Below, piece by piece: positions 1 through 8,654 of a stretch of 11,295 bases of DNA (position 1 is the stretch's first letter; each line of letters begins with the position of its first letter). This DNA comes from an uncultured Azohydromonas sp. (GTDB lineage Bacteria > Pseudomonadota > Gammaproteobacteria > Burkholderiales > Burkholderiaceae_C). Location: positions 1 through 11,295 of the forward strand of contig NZ_CALAOH010000107.1 of assembly GCF_937926365.1 (NCBI RefSeq). The letters are read 5' to 3'. The notes beneath the pieces were generated by a model. The model saw nothing but the letters and a program-made list of their open reading frames with translations. It did no database searches and was not told the DNA's origin. Both the position numbers and the translations under genes were made by a program.

Positions 1-143
1 ACCCCGCCGGCACCCGGCGGCTCGGCCAGGCCGGTGGAGCCCGCAGGCTCCTGCAGGCCGTCGCCGGGAGGCTCGCTCAGCCCCCCCTCCTGCGCCGGCG
101 GCTCCTGCAGGCCGCCATCGGCGGGCGGCTCGGCCAGGCCGCC
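1..143 (-). repeat. In-frame Gly-Leu-x-Glu-Pro-Pro repeat region inside the DctM gene
   Basis: Read on the minus strand in the DctM frame, residues 337-383 are five degenerate copies of a GL(A/Q/S)EPP-like unit: GLAEPPADG, GLQEPPAQEG, GLSEPPGD, GLQEPAGST, GLAEPPGAG. A possible degenerate sixth, GLQEIGAG, sits at residue 322. At the DNA level an 18-bp identical stretch occurs at 16-33 and 124-141, 108 bp apart. A 15-bp identical stretch occurs at 46-60 and 100-114, 54 bp apart. This points to a composite 54-bp (18-residue) tandem unit. The array runs off the left edge, so its full copy number is unknown. It encodes a Pro/Glu/Gly-rich, probably disordered loop. Confidence 0.8.
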
Positions 144-1151
144 GCTGCTCTCCTCGGCCGGCGCGCCGGCGCCGATCTCCTGCAGCCCCGACACCTCCTC
201 CACCGCCAGGGGCCGCGTCACGCTTTCGTAGCTCAGCAGCATCGCCACGGCGAACGCCAGCGCCGGCAGGAACACCACCACGCTCTGGCGCGCCAGGTAG
301 CCCAGGGGCACGCCGTGGTTGCGCTGCCCCTTCACGGCGGCCAGCAGTCCCGGCACCGCGTGCTGCCGCGGCGCCGCGCCCGCCTGCACCAGCGGCGCGG
401 GCAGCGCCACCGCGCGCTCCTCGGCGCTGAGCGGCGGCGCCATCGCGGGCCTGAGCTTGGCCACCAGGATGGTGTAGAGCACGTACAGCCCGGCGAGCAT
501 CAGCCCGGGGAAGAAGGCGCCGGCGTAGAGCTGCACCACCGACACGCCCGCCGTGGCGCCGTAGACGATCAGCAGCACCGAGGGCGGGATCAGGATGCCC
601 AGGCAACCACCGGCGGTGATGGCGCCGGCGGACAACGACACCGAGTAGCCCGCGCGCAGCATCGCCGGCAGCGCCAGCAGCCCCATGAGCGTGACCACCG
701 CGCCCACGATGCCGGTGGCGGTGGCGAACAGCGTGCACGTCACCAGCGTGGCCACCGCCAGCGAGCCCGGCAGCCGCGCCAGCGACAGGTGCAGGCTCTT
801 GAACAGCTTCTCGATCAGGTTCGCGCGCTCGACCAGGTAGCCCATGAACACGAACAGCGGGATCGAGATGAGCACGTCGTTGGCCATCACCTTGTAGGCC
901 GACTGCACCATCAGGTCCAGCGTGCGCGCCGTGTCGCGCTCGTAGGCCAGCCAGGTGAAGACCATGCCCATGCCCATGAGCGTGAAGGCGGTGGGAAAGC
1001 CCAGCATGATCGCCACCACCACCAGCGACAGCATCAGCAGCCCGATGTGGCCGTTGGTGATGCGCTCCGCGCCCAGCAGCATGGCCGCGGCCCCGGCGAT
1101 GATGATCGCCATCAGGCTGAAGCCGAACCACAGCTCCTTGCGCATCTTCAT
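1..1151 (-). CDS. TRAP transporter large permease (DctM family), partial, C-terminus beyond left edge
   Basis: This is the large membrane subunit of a tripartite ATP-independent periplasmic transporter, which carries a substrate across the inner membrane by ion-coupled secondary transport. The reading frame stays open from the ATG at 1151 to base 1, giving 383 codons with no stop, so the gene is cut by the window edge. DctM-family signatures are visible: ISIPLFVFMGYL near residues 96-106, a small-residue run ATATGIVGAVVTLMG near 144-157, and GAITAGGCLGILIPPSVL near 176-193. Hydrophobic segments lie at about 8-27, 36-68, 94-108, 128-168, 175-200, 205-230 and 287-307. Residues 232-286 and everything after 310 are hydrophilic, unlike the compact loops of a standard DctM of about 430 residues. 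The protein is therefore a long variant with an inserted loop carrying repeats from residue 337. The start overlaps the DctQ stop as TGATG, implying translational coupling. The family call is secure; the substrate is not readable. Confidence 0.93.
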   Translation of the reverse strand, partial: MKMRKELWFGFSLMAIIIAGAAAMLLGAERITNGHIGLLMLSLVVVAIMLGFPTAFTLMGMGMVFTWLAYERDTARTLDLMVQSAYKVMANDVLISIPLFVFMGYLVERANLIEKLFKSLHLSLARLPGSLAVATLVTCTLFATATGIVGAVVTLMGLLALPAMLRAGYSVSLSAGAITAGGCLGILIPPSVLLIVYGATAGVSVVQLYAGAFFPGLMLAGLYVLYTILVAKLRPAMAPPLSAEERAVALPAPLVQAGAAPRQHAVPGLLAAVKGQRNHGVPLGYLARQSVVVFLPALAFAVAMLLSYESVTRPLAVEEVSGLQEIGAGAPAEESSGGLAEPPADGGLQEPPAQEGGLSEPPGDGLQEPAGSTGLAEPPGAGG

Positions 1152-1777
1152 CACGCGCCCTCCTGGCGTTGCGCCGGCGGCAGCGGCCGGTCGAGCGCGT
1201 CGATGTCCACATCCTTCACGTGGACCATCTCCTTGAGCTTGTCCACGTCCACTTCCTCCACGTCCTCGTCGCGCGAGGGCCACTGGCCCTGGCGCAGGCA
1301 GATGACGCAGCGCACGATCTCCACCAGCCCCTGCAGCAGCAGGATCGCCCCGGACAGCGGGATGATGAACTTGAAGGGGTACAGCGGCAGCGCGTCGGCC
1401 GAGAAGGTCTGCTCGCGGATGGCCAGCGACTCCTGCGCGAACTGCCAGCCGGCCCAGGTCAGCGCCACGATGCCGGGCAGGAAGAAGACCGCGTACAGCA
1501 CCAGGTCGATGGCCGCCTGCGTGCGCGGCTTGAAGAAGCCGTAGAGCACGTCGCCGCGCACGTGGCCGTTCTTGGACAGCGTGTAGGCCCCGGCGGTCAT
1601 GAACAGCGTGCCGTAGAGCATGATCTGCGCGTCCAGCACCCAGGCATGGGGCTTGTTGAGCACGTAACGGCTGAACACTTCCCAGCTGATGAGCAGCGTG
1701 AGGCCCACGGCCGTCCACGCGAACGTCTTGCCGATGAAGGTGGAAAAGCGGTCCACCGCCAGCAGCGCCTTCTGCAT
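1151..1777 (-). CDS. TRAP transporter small permease (DctQ family)
   Basis: This is the small four-helix membrane subunit that pairs with DctM and docks the binding protein. The start chosen is the ATG at 1777, giving 208 residues, because GGGAG lies about 5 bases upstream. A TTG at 1819 would add 14 residues but has no such ribosome site. Hydrophobic segments fall at about residues 15-35, 48-66, 88-110 and 133-157. DctQ-type features are SWEVFSRYVLN (31-41) after helix 1, a GHVRGDVLY stretch (71-79) and PLYPFKFIIPLSG (131-143) leading into helix 4. The C-terminus carries about 40 extra residues (165-208) rich in Asp, Glu, Val and Lys after the last helix, which many DctQ proteins lack. The stop overlaps the DctM start. 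The gene lies downstream of the DctP gene past a hairpin that may lower its expression relative to DctP. Confidence 0.93.
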   Translation of the reverse strand: MQKALLAVDRFSTFIGKTFAWTAVGLTLLISWEVFSRYVLNKPHAWVLDAQIMLYGTLFMTAGAYTLSKNGHVRGDVLYGFFKPRTQAAIDLVLYAVFFLPGIVALTWAGWQFAQESLAIREQTFSADALPLYPFKFIIPLSGAILLLQGLVEIVRCVICLRQGQWPSRDEDVEEVDVDKLKEMVHVKDVDIDALDRPLPPAQRQEGA

Positions 1778-1820
1778 GCGAACTCCCAACGCGCGCGATG
1801 CGTGCGAAATAGCGGACAAG

Positions 1821-1842
1821 GAAAAGGCGCCCCCGGGGCGCC
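1821..1842 (-). terminator. Hairpin plus short T-run between the DctP and DctQ genes (possible partial terminator)
   Basis: On the minus strand GGCGCCC pairs perfectly with GGGCGCC around a 3-base loop (arms at 1842-1836 and 1832-1826), followed immediately by TTTTC. It begins 26 bases after the DctP stop and lies before the DctQ start. The T-run is short, so it is more likely a leaky terminator or a 3'-end stabilising structure than a full stop. Either would fit the need for excess binding protein over membrane subunits. The function is inferred; the structure is seen in the sequence. Confidence 0.55.
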
Positions 1843-1868
1843 CTGTCCTGGAAACTTCCTCAGCCGAT

Positions 1869-3011
1869 TCAGCCCTTCTTGGTCTGCTGGCCGGCGCCGC
1901 GGCCGAAGTAGTGGTTGTAGGCCATCTTGTAGTCCACGGTGTAGTCGTTCTGCCACTGGCCCGCGCGCTGCGCGAAGGCGCGCTGCGAGTCGAGCACGCG
2001 CTTGAACATCGGGTTCTCGGCGGCCTTCTTGTCGATCACCTTGTCCCAGGCGGCGAGCTGCGCGCGCAGGATGGGGTCGGGCGTCTTGTAGAACTTCACG
2101 CCGGCCTTCTTGAGCTCCTCGTAGTCGCGCGAATTGCGCTCGACGGCCTTCCAGCTCATGTCGGCACTGGCGGCCTGCACCGCGTAGTCGATGATGGCCT
2201 TGAGCTCCGCGGGCAGTGCCTTGTACTTGGCCCCGTTGAACAGGATCTCGAACTGCTCGCCGCTCTGGTGGAAGCTCTGCAGCATGCAGTTCTTGGCCAC
2301 GTCGGGGAAGCCCAGCACGCGGTCGGAGGAGGCGTTGTTGAACTCCGCCGCGTCGATGAGCCCGCGGTCCAGCGCTGGCACGATCTCGCCGCCGGGCAGC
2401 GGGTTGACGGCCGTGCCCATCTCCGTGAACACGTCCACCGCCAGGCCCACGGTGCGGAACTTCAGGCCCTTCATGTCCTCGAGCTTGCCCACGGGCTTCT
2501 TGAACCAGCCCAGCGGTTGCGTGGGCATCGGGCCGTACAGGAACGACACCACGTCCAGGTTCAGGCCCTTGTAGATCTCGTCCACCAGCGCCTTGCCGCC
2601 GCCGTAGTAGTGCCAGGCCAGCACCATGTTCGGGTCCATGCCGAAGGCCGGGCCCGAGCCCCACAGCGCCAGCGCGGAGTTCTTGCCGTACCAGTAGGCG
2701 ACCACGCCGTGGCCGCCGTCGAGCGTGCCCTTGCCCACGGCGTCGAGCATCTGGAACGCCGGCACCACCGAGCCCGCGGGCAGCACCTCGATCTTGAGCC
2801 GCCCGCCGGCCATGTCGTTGACCTTCTTGGCGAAGTCCTGGGCGTACTCGTGGAAGATGTCCTTCGCCGGCCAGGTGCTCTGGAAGCGCAGCGTGGTGGT
2901 CTGTGCCCGCGACACCGCCGGTGCGGCCAGGGCTCCCGTTCCCACCGAGGTGGCAACGGCCTTCTTCAGAAAACCACGGCGCGGTGCCGGCTGCTTCGGT
3001 TGCTGGCTCAT
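1869..3011 (-). CDS. TRAP transporter periplasmic substrate-binding protein (DctP family, TakP-like), Tat-exported
   Basis: This periplasmic binding protein delivers substrate to the DctQM membrane pair. The start at 3011 is supported by AGGAG 9-10 bases upstream and gives 380 residues; an in-frame ATG at 3107 would add 32 residues with no signal-like character. The N-terminus has a twin-arginine motif (PRRGFLKK, residues 10-17), a hydrophobic stretch, and a probable cleavage after SRA at 36, so export in folded form by Tat is likely. Mature-protein family features are the conserved ligand Arg in LKFRTVG (R186), a TQPLGWF stretch (164-170) and an AAEFNN stretch (221-226). The last two resemble the 2-oxo-acid binder TakP, where a Glu-Trp pair helps bind cation and ligand; here the pair is Glu223-Phe224. 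This suggests a monocarboxylate or 2-oxo acid type ligand, but the actual ligand is unknown. It is first in the TRAP transcription unit. Confidence 0.92.
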   Translation of the reverse strand: MSQQPKQPAPRRGFLKKAVATSVGTGALAAPAVSRAQTTTLRFQSTWPAKDIFHEYAQDFAKKVNDMAGGRLKIEVLPAGSVVPAFQMLDAVGKGTLDGGHGVVAYWYGKNSALALWGSGPAFGMDPNMVLAWHYYGGGKALVDEIYKGLNLDVVSFLYGPMPTQPLGWFKKPVGKLEDMKGLKFRTVGLAVDVFTEMGTAVNPLPGGEIVPALDRGLIDAAEFNNASSDRVLGFPDVAKNCMLQSFHQSGEQFEILFNGAKYKALPAELKAIIDYAVQAASADMSWKAVERNSRDYEELKKAGVKFYKTPDPILRAQLAAWDKVIDKKAAENPMFKRVLDSQRAFAQRAGQWQNDYTVDYKMAYNHYFGRGAGQQTKKG

Positions 3012-3062
3012 TTGGCTGTCTCCTCTGTGATGGAAATGCGCAAAGCGCTGACCAAGAAACGC

Positions 3063-3107
3063 TGCAGCACTATCAAAGTTGTCATACCACTGCTGCAACT
3101 GGTGCAA
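3063..3107 (-). promoter_or_regulatory. Candidate promoter and inverted-repeat operator upstream of the TRAP genes
   Basis: The gap 3012-3169 is visibly richer in A and T than the flanking genes. A perfect 7-bp inverted repeat, TGCAGCA (3063-3069) and TGCTGCA (3091-3097), brackets a 21-bp spacer. Inside that spacer the minus strand reads TGGTATGAC, an extended -10-like element with the hexamer at 3086-3081. A weak -35-like TTGCAC (3107-3102) lies 15 bases upstream. Transcription would begin near 3074, leaving a leader of about 60 bases before the DctP ATG. A regulator bound to the repeat would cover the promoter. The elements are visible; the roles are inferred. Confidence 0.35.
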
Positions 3108-3123
3108 GCCCGAGTGTTAAAGA

Positions 3124-3142
3124 TGGCAAACGGGGCTTGCCA
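3124..3142 (-). terminator. Weak hairpin downstream of the RidA-family gene
   Basis: On the minus strand TGGCAA pairs with TTGCCA around a 7-base loop and is followed by TCTTT, beginning about 28 bases after the RidA-family stop. It could end the catabolic operon before the TRAP genes. The stem is only 6 bp and the T-run is poor, so read-through into the TRAP genes is also plausible. Confidence 0.3.
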
Positions 3143-3169
3143 AACGGCTTCAAATCGGCAAGGGCCGCG

Positions 3170-3565
3170 TCAATCCTCCGGCACCACGGCCGTGGCCTCG
3201 ATCTCGACCTTGGCGCGGTCCTCGATCAGCGCCACCACCTGCACCGCCGTCATCGCGATGTCGTAGTGCCCGATGAGCTCGCGGAAGGCCTGGCCCACGG
3301 CGGGCAGCGCGGCCAGGTATTCGCGCTTGTCGGTGACGTACCAGGTCAAGCGCACGAGGTGCGCTGGCGCCGCGCCGCCGGCTTCCAGCACGGCCACGAT
3401 GTTGCGCAGCGCCTGTACCGCCTGGGCCGCGAAGTCGTCGCTCGCGAAACGTTGCTGCGCGTCCCAGCCGACCATGCCGGCCACGTACAGCTGCCGTCCG
3501 CGTGCGGCCACGCCGTTGGCGTAGCCCCGCGGACGCGGCCAGCCGGGGGGAAGGATTGCGGGCAT
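3170..3565 (-). CDS. RidA/YjgF/UK114-family protein lacking the RidA catalytic arginine
   Basis: This small single-domain protein of 131 residues is usual for the family, whose members form trimers with active sites between subunits. Canonical RidA hydrolyses reactive enamine/imine intermediates to keto acids and ammonia. Family features are QLYVAGMVGWD (25-35), the run of QAV..LRNI (48-56), and a C-terminal KVEIEATAV (119-127). In a hand alignment with E. coli RidA (VEVARLPKD) the segment here is VQVVALIED, placing Ala112 where RidA has catalytic Arg105. It therefore probably belongs to one of the Arg-less Rid subgroups and its activity cannot be assumed. The start at 3565 has AGGAG about 8 bases upstream. 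It lies 71 bases beyond the ligase gene on the same strand. A role in handling an enamine-type CoA intermediate of 2-aminobenzoate breakdown is suggested by context only. Confidence 0.9.
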   Translation of the reverse strand: MPAILPPGWPRPRGYANGVAARGRQLYVAGMVGWDAQQRFASDDFAAQAVQALRNIVAVLEAGGAAPAHLVRLTWYVTDKREYLAALPAVGQAFRELIGHYDIAMTAVQVVALIEDRAKVEIEATAVVPED

Positions 3566-3589
3566 CTGCAGGGCTCCTGATTCCGTTGC

Positions 3590-3603
3590 TCACTGGTCAG
3601 TGA
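3590..3603. promoter_or_regulatory. Palindrome, possible operator, between the ligase and RidA-family genes
   Basis: TCACTG and CAGTGA form a perfect 6+2+6 palindrome in the 71-base gap, 25 bases upstream of the RidA-family start. As DNA it has the look of a dimeric repressor site of the TetR type. As RNA it could form only a 5-bp stem with a 4-base loop and has no T-run, so a terminator is unlikely. No strong promoter hexamers are visible next to it. Confidence 0.35.
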
Positions 3604-3607
3604 ACGG

Positions 3608-3620
3608 GTCGTTTCACGAC
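3608..3620. repeat. Short inverted repeat next to the palindrome
   Basis: GTCGT and ACGAC form a perfect 5-bp inverted repeat around TTC, 16 bases beyond the ligase stop codon and 5 bases from the palindrome at 3590-3603. It may be a small 3'-end hairpin of the ligase message or a second half of a composite regulatory site. At this size chance occurrence cannot be excluded. Confidence 0.25.
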
Positions 3621-3636
3621 TTGGTTGAATTCGAGC

Positions 3637-5224
3637 TCAATCCGCCTTCAGCCTGAAGCGCTGCAGCTTGCCCGTGGCCGTGCGCGGCAGCGCGTCGAGG
3701 AAAGCGACGGCGCGCGGGTACTTGTAGGGCGCGATGGCGCGCTTCACGAAGTCCTGCAGCGCGCGCACCATCGCCGCGTCGCCCTGGTGGCCCGGACGCA
3801 GCACCACGAAGGCCTTGACCAGTTGCCCGCGCTCGGCATCGGGCACGCCCACCACGCCGCACTCGGCCACGGCCGGGTGCTGCAGCAGCGCCTCCTCCAC
3901 CTCCGGCGCGGCGATGTTGTAGCCGGCGCTGACGATCATGTCGTCGGTGCGCGCGTGGAAGTGGAAGTAGCCGTCGGCATCCATCGAGTAGGCGTCGCCG
4001 GTGTAGTTCCAGCCCTGGCGCACGTAGCCGGCCTGGCGCTCGTCGGCGAGGTAGCGGCAGCCCGTGGGCCCTTTCACGCGCAGGCGGCCGACGCTGCCCG
4101 GTGGCAGCGGGCGGTCCTCGTCGTCCACCACCTCGGCCCGGTAGCCCGGCACCACGGTGCCGGTGGCGCCGGGCCGGGCATGTTCTTCGTCGGCGGAGAT
4201 GAAGATGTGCAGCAGCTCGGTGGTGCCGATGCCGTCGATGATCTCCAGCCCGGTGGCCTCGCGCCACTGCGCGCGCGTGGACGCCGGCAACGCCTCGCCG
4301 GCCGAGACGCACTTGCGCAGCGCCGACCCGCGCAGCGCTGCGCCCTGCGCCACCATGGCGCGGTAGGAGGTGGGCGCGGTGAACAGCACCGTGGCCTTGA
4401 AGTCGCGGATGCCTTCGAGCAGCTGCGTCGGCGCGGCCTTCTCCAGCAGCACGGTGCTGGCGCCGATGGACAGTGGAAACAGCAGCAGCCCGCCCAGGCC
4501 GAAGGTGAAGGCCAGCGGCGGGCTGCCGATGAAAACGTCCTCCGGTTGCGCCCGCAACACGTGCGCCGGCCAGCAGCGGCACACCGCCAGCACGTCGCGA
4601 TGGAAGTGCATGGTGGCCTTGGGCACGCCGGTGGTGCCGGAGGTGAAGGCCAGCAGGCAGGTGTCGTCGGCGGCGGTGTCCACGTTGGCGAAGCGCGCGG
4701 ACTGTCCCTGCATCGCGTGCTCCAGCCCCTGCGGGCCATGGCCGTTGAAGTAGCAGCGATGGCGCAGCTGCGCACAGGCCTGCGCCGCGGCCTCCAGCTC
4801 CTGGGCCAGGGAGCGGTCGCACAACGCATGGCTGCACTGCGCGATGTCGAGCACGGCCTTGAGCTCCCTGGCGCGCAGCAGCGGCATGGTGGTCACCGCG
4901 ATGCCCCCGGCCTTGATCACCGCGAACCAGCAGGCGGCGAGCATGGGGTTGTTGGGCGCGCGCAGCAGCACGCGGTTGCCCGGCACCAGCCCCAGCTCGC
5001 GCACCAGCACGTTCGCGATGCGGTTGGCCTGCTCTTGCAGGTCGCGGTAGGTCCAGATCAGCCCGGGGGCGCGGATGCACACGCGCTCGCCGCGACCCTC
5101 GGCCACGTGGCGGTCCAGCAGCTCCCAGGCGCAATTGAGTTGCGCCGGAAACTGCAGCTCCGGCAGCTCGAACAGGAACTCGGGCATGAGCGCGGGCGGC
5201 GGCAGGCGGTCGCGGGCGAAGGTG

Positions 5225-5244
<20 letters not shown>
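3637..5244 (-). CDS. Aryl-CoA ligase, benzoate/2-aminobenzoate-CoA ligase type
   Basis: This 535-residue ANL-superfamily adenylating enzyme joins an aromatic acid to CoA using ATP in the cytoplasm, the entry step of the pathway. Visible motifs in order are the phosphate loop TSGTTGVPK (201-209), GIGTTELLH (338-346) with the conserved TTE, YTGD (414-417) with the ATP-ribose Asp, ARTDDMI (431-437) with the hinge-region Arg, and the catalytic Lys526 in PRTATGKLQR. Length and the segment SPPLAFTFGLGGLL (241-254) fit the benzoate-CoA ligase family, including 2-aminobenzoate-CoA ligases such as AbmG of Azoarcus evansii. Which ring substituents it accepts cannot be read with certainty. GGGAGGA lies about 7 bases upstream of the ATG at 5244, and the first 20 bases overlap the end of the acyl-CoA dehydrogenase gene, so expression is coupled to it. 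The operon partner, a fused monooxygenase/reductase, favours an ortho-substituted benzoate such as anthranilate. Confidence 0.9.
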
Positions 5245-6442
<1,198 letters not shown>

Positions 6443-6454
6443 GGCGTGCGTCCT

Positions 6455-7302
<848 letters not shown>

Positions 7303-7306
<4 letters not shown>

Positions 7307-7872
7307 CGGCGCTCCTTGCGCGTGGTGGCGCGGGTGGATGCGGTGTCGGCCGCGGGCACTTCCTGGCCGGCCAGGTGCAGCCGCAACCGGCCCAGCAGCT
7401 CGTAGAGGGTGTCGCGGTGCGCGGACTCGAAGCCGCGGAACATCTCGACCAGCCAGCCCTCGTGCTCCGCCGCCATGGCCAGGAACTGCTCGCGCCCCTG
7501 CGGCGTGAGCCGCACGATCAGCGAGCGCCGGTCCTGCGGGTCGGGCACGCGCTCGACGTAACCGTCGGCCACGAGTTGGTCGGTCACGCCGGTGACGTTG
7601 CCGCCGGTGACCATCAGGTAGCGCGACAGCGCGCTCATGCGCAGCCCCTCGGGGTGGCGCTCCAGCTGCGCCAGGTAGTCGAAGCGCGGCAAGGTGGTGC
7701 CGAAGCGCTGGCGCAGCCGCAGCCGGATCTCCTGCTCGATCTGCGTGCTGCACGACAGCAGCCGCAGCCACAGCCGCAGCGCGGCGTGGTCGTCCGGCGC
7801 GGCGCGCGCCTCGCGGCCGATGCCCTCCTCGCCCAGGGACTGCACCAGCTTGAAGTGGCGTGCCTTGCTCAC
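7303..7872 (-). CDS. MarR-family transcriptional regulator
   Basis: This 189-residue protein has a winged-helix domain. The recognition region is RMSALSRYLMVTGGNVTGVTDQL (78-100), followed by the wing VERVPDPQDRRSLIVRLTPQG (106-126), whose DRR is the typical MarR wing motif. Helices before (27-57) and after (130-168) would form the dimer interface. The start is a GTG at 7872 that overlaps the SDR stop as GTGA; it is preceded by GGAGGTGAT, a near-perfect ribosome site placed inside the last SDR codons. MarR proteins in aromatic-CoA operons (for example BadR, CouR) commonly control their own operon and several respond to the aryl-CoA product. By that analogy it probably regulates the promoter at 11056-11084, where an imperfect palindrome lies between the hexamers. 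Being inside the operon makes its level rise and fall with the enzymes. The target and ligand are inferred. Confidence 0.92.
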
Positions 7873-8654
7873 ATCACCTCCCCGCCGCTGACCGAAATGG
7901 CCTGCCCGTTGATGCTGCGCGCCGCCGGGGTGCACAGCCAGGCCACGGCGTCCGCCACTTCCTCGGCCTGCACCAGCCGGCCCTGCGGGTTGTGGCGCGT
8001 GAACTCGGCGCGCGCGGCCGCCGCGTCGCGCCCGGTGGTGGCGACCACGTTGGCGATGCCCTCGCGCAGCAGCTCGGTTTCCGTAAAGCCCGGACACACG
8101 GCGTTGACGGTGATGCCCTTGGCCGCCACCTCCAGCGCCAGCGCGCGTGTGAGGCCGATCACGCCGTGCTTGGCCGCGGCGTAGGCGGCGACGTAGGCAT
8201 AGCCGCGCTGCCCCGCGGTGCTTGCGACGTTGACGATGCGGCCCCAGCCCGCCGCCAGCATCGCCGGCAGCGCGGCGCGGGCGCAGTGGAAGGTGCCGCT
8301 GAGGTTCACCGCCAGCATGCGCTGCCACAGGTCGTCGCCGGTGCGCGTGAAGGGCGCGCTGGCGGCCTGTCCGGCGTTGTTGACCAGGATGTCCACCGCC
8401 GCCGCACGCTCCTCCTGCAGCGTGCGCCAGGCTTGCGCCACCGCCGCGGCATCGGCCACGTCGCACACCAGCACGCGCGCATGCGCCGTGGCCGGCAGCG
8501 CCTCGGCCAGCACCTGCAGCGAGTCCCTGCCGCGGCCCAGCAGCGTCAGCGTCGCGCCGTCCACCGCCAGCCGGTGCGCGATGGCCGCGCCGATGCCCCG
8601 GCCCGCGCCCGTGACCAGCGCATGGCGCCCGGCCAGCGGCAGCGCCGCGCTCAT
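7869..8654 (-). CDS. Short-chain dehydrogenase/reductase (SDR), probable 3-hydroxyacyl-CoA dehydrogenase-like
   Basis: This 261-residue classical SDR oxidises an alcohol or reduces a ketone using NAD(H) or NADP(H). The cofactor motif TGAGRGIG is at 15-22, NNAG at 92-95, and the catalytic tetrad is Asn117, Ser145, Tyr158 and Lys162 (YAAAK). After the catalytic site come PGFTETEL (169-176) and the C-terminal NGQAISVSGGEV typical of the family. Arg41 at the end of the second strand could favour NADP(H), but this is not decisive. Start ATG at 8654 overlaps the monooxygenase stop as ATGA, and its own stop overlaps the regulator start as GTGA. Within this pathway a plausible job is to interconvert a ring keto and hydroxy group on a cyclohexene-CoA intermediate or to act as the 3-hydroxyacyl-CoA dehydrogenase; this comes from context. 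Confidence 0.92.
   Translation of the reverse strand: MSAALPLAGRHALVTGAGRGIGAAIAHRLAVDGATLTLLGRGRDSLQVLAEALPATAHARVLVCDVADAAAVAQAWRTLQEERAAAVDILVNNAGQAASAPFTRTGDDLWQRMLAVNLSGTFHCARAALPAMLAAGWGRIVNVASTAGQRGYAYVAAYAAAKHGVIGLTRALALEVAAKGITVNAVCPGFTETELLREGIANVVATTGRDAAAARAEFTRHNPQGRLVQAEEVADAVAWLCTPAARSINGQAISVSGGEVM

Noticed and set aside
1778..1819. TTG start at 1819 for DctQ, adding 14 residues
   Set aside because: The ATG at 1777 has a GGGAG site at good spacing and the protein from there has normal DctQ N-terminal length.
3012..3107. Upstream ATG at 3107 as the start of DctP
   Set aside because: The extra 32 residues would bury the Tat signal inside the protein, and they cover the candidate promoter region. 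The ATG at 3011 has a strong ribosome site.
3124..3160. Repeated GGCAA/TTGCC and AAACGG words after the RidA-family gene, considered as a CRISPR-like or integration-site repeat
   Set aside because: The words are 5-7 bases, irregularly spaced and without a constant repeat; a weak terminator hairpin explains the best pair.
3627..3638. GAATTCGAGCTC, identical to the EcoRI-SacI part of a common cloning polylinker
   Set aside because: The match is only 12 bases, the flanking bases do not continue into vector sequence, and the ligase stop codon lies naturally within it. Chance is the simpler explanation.
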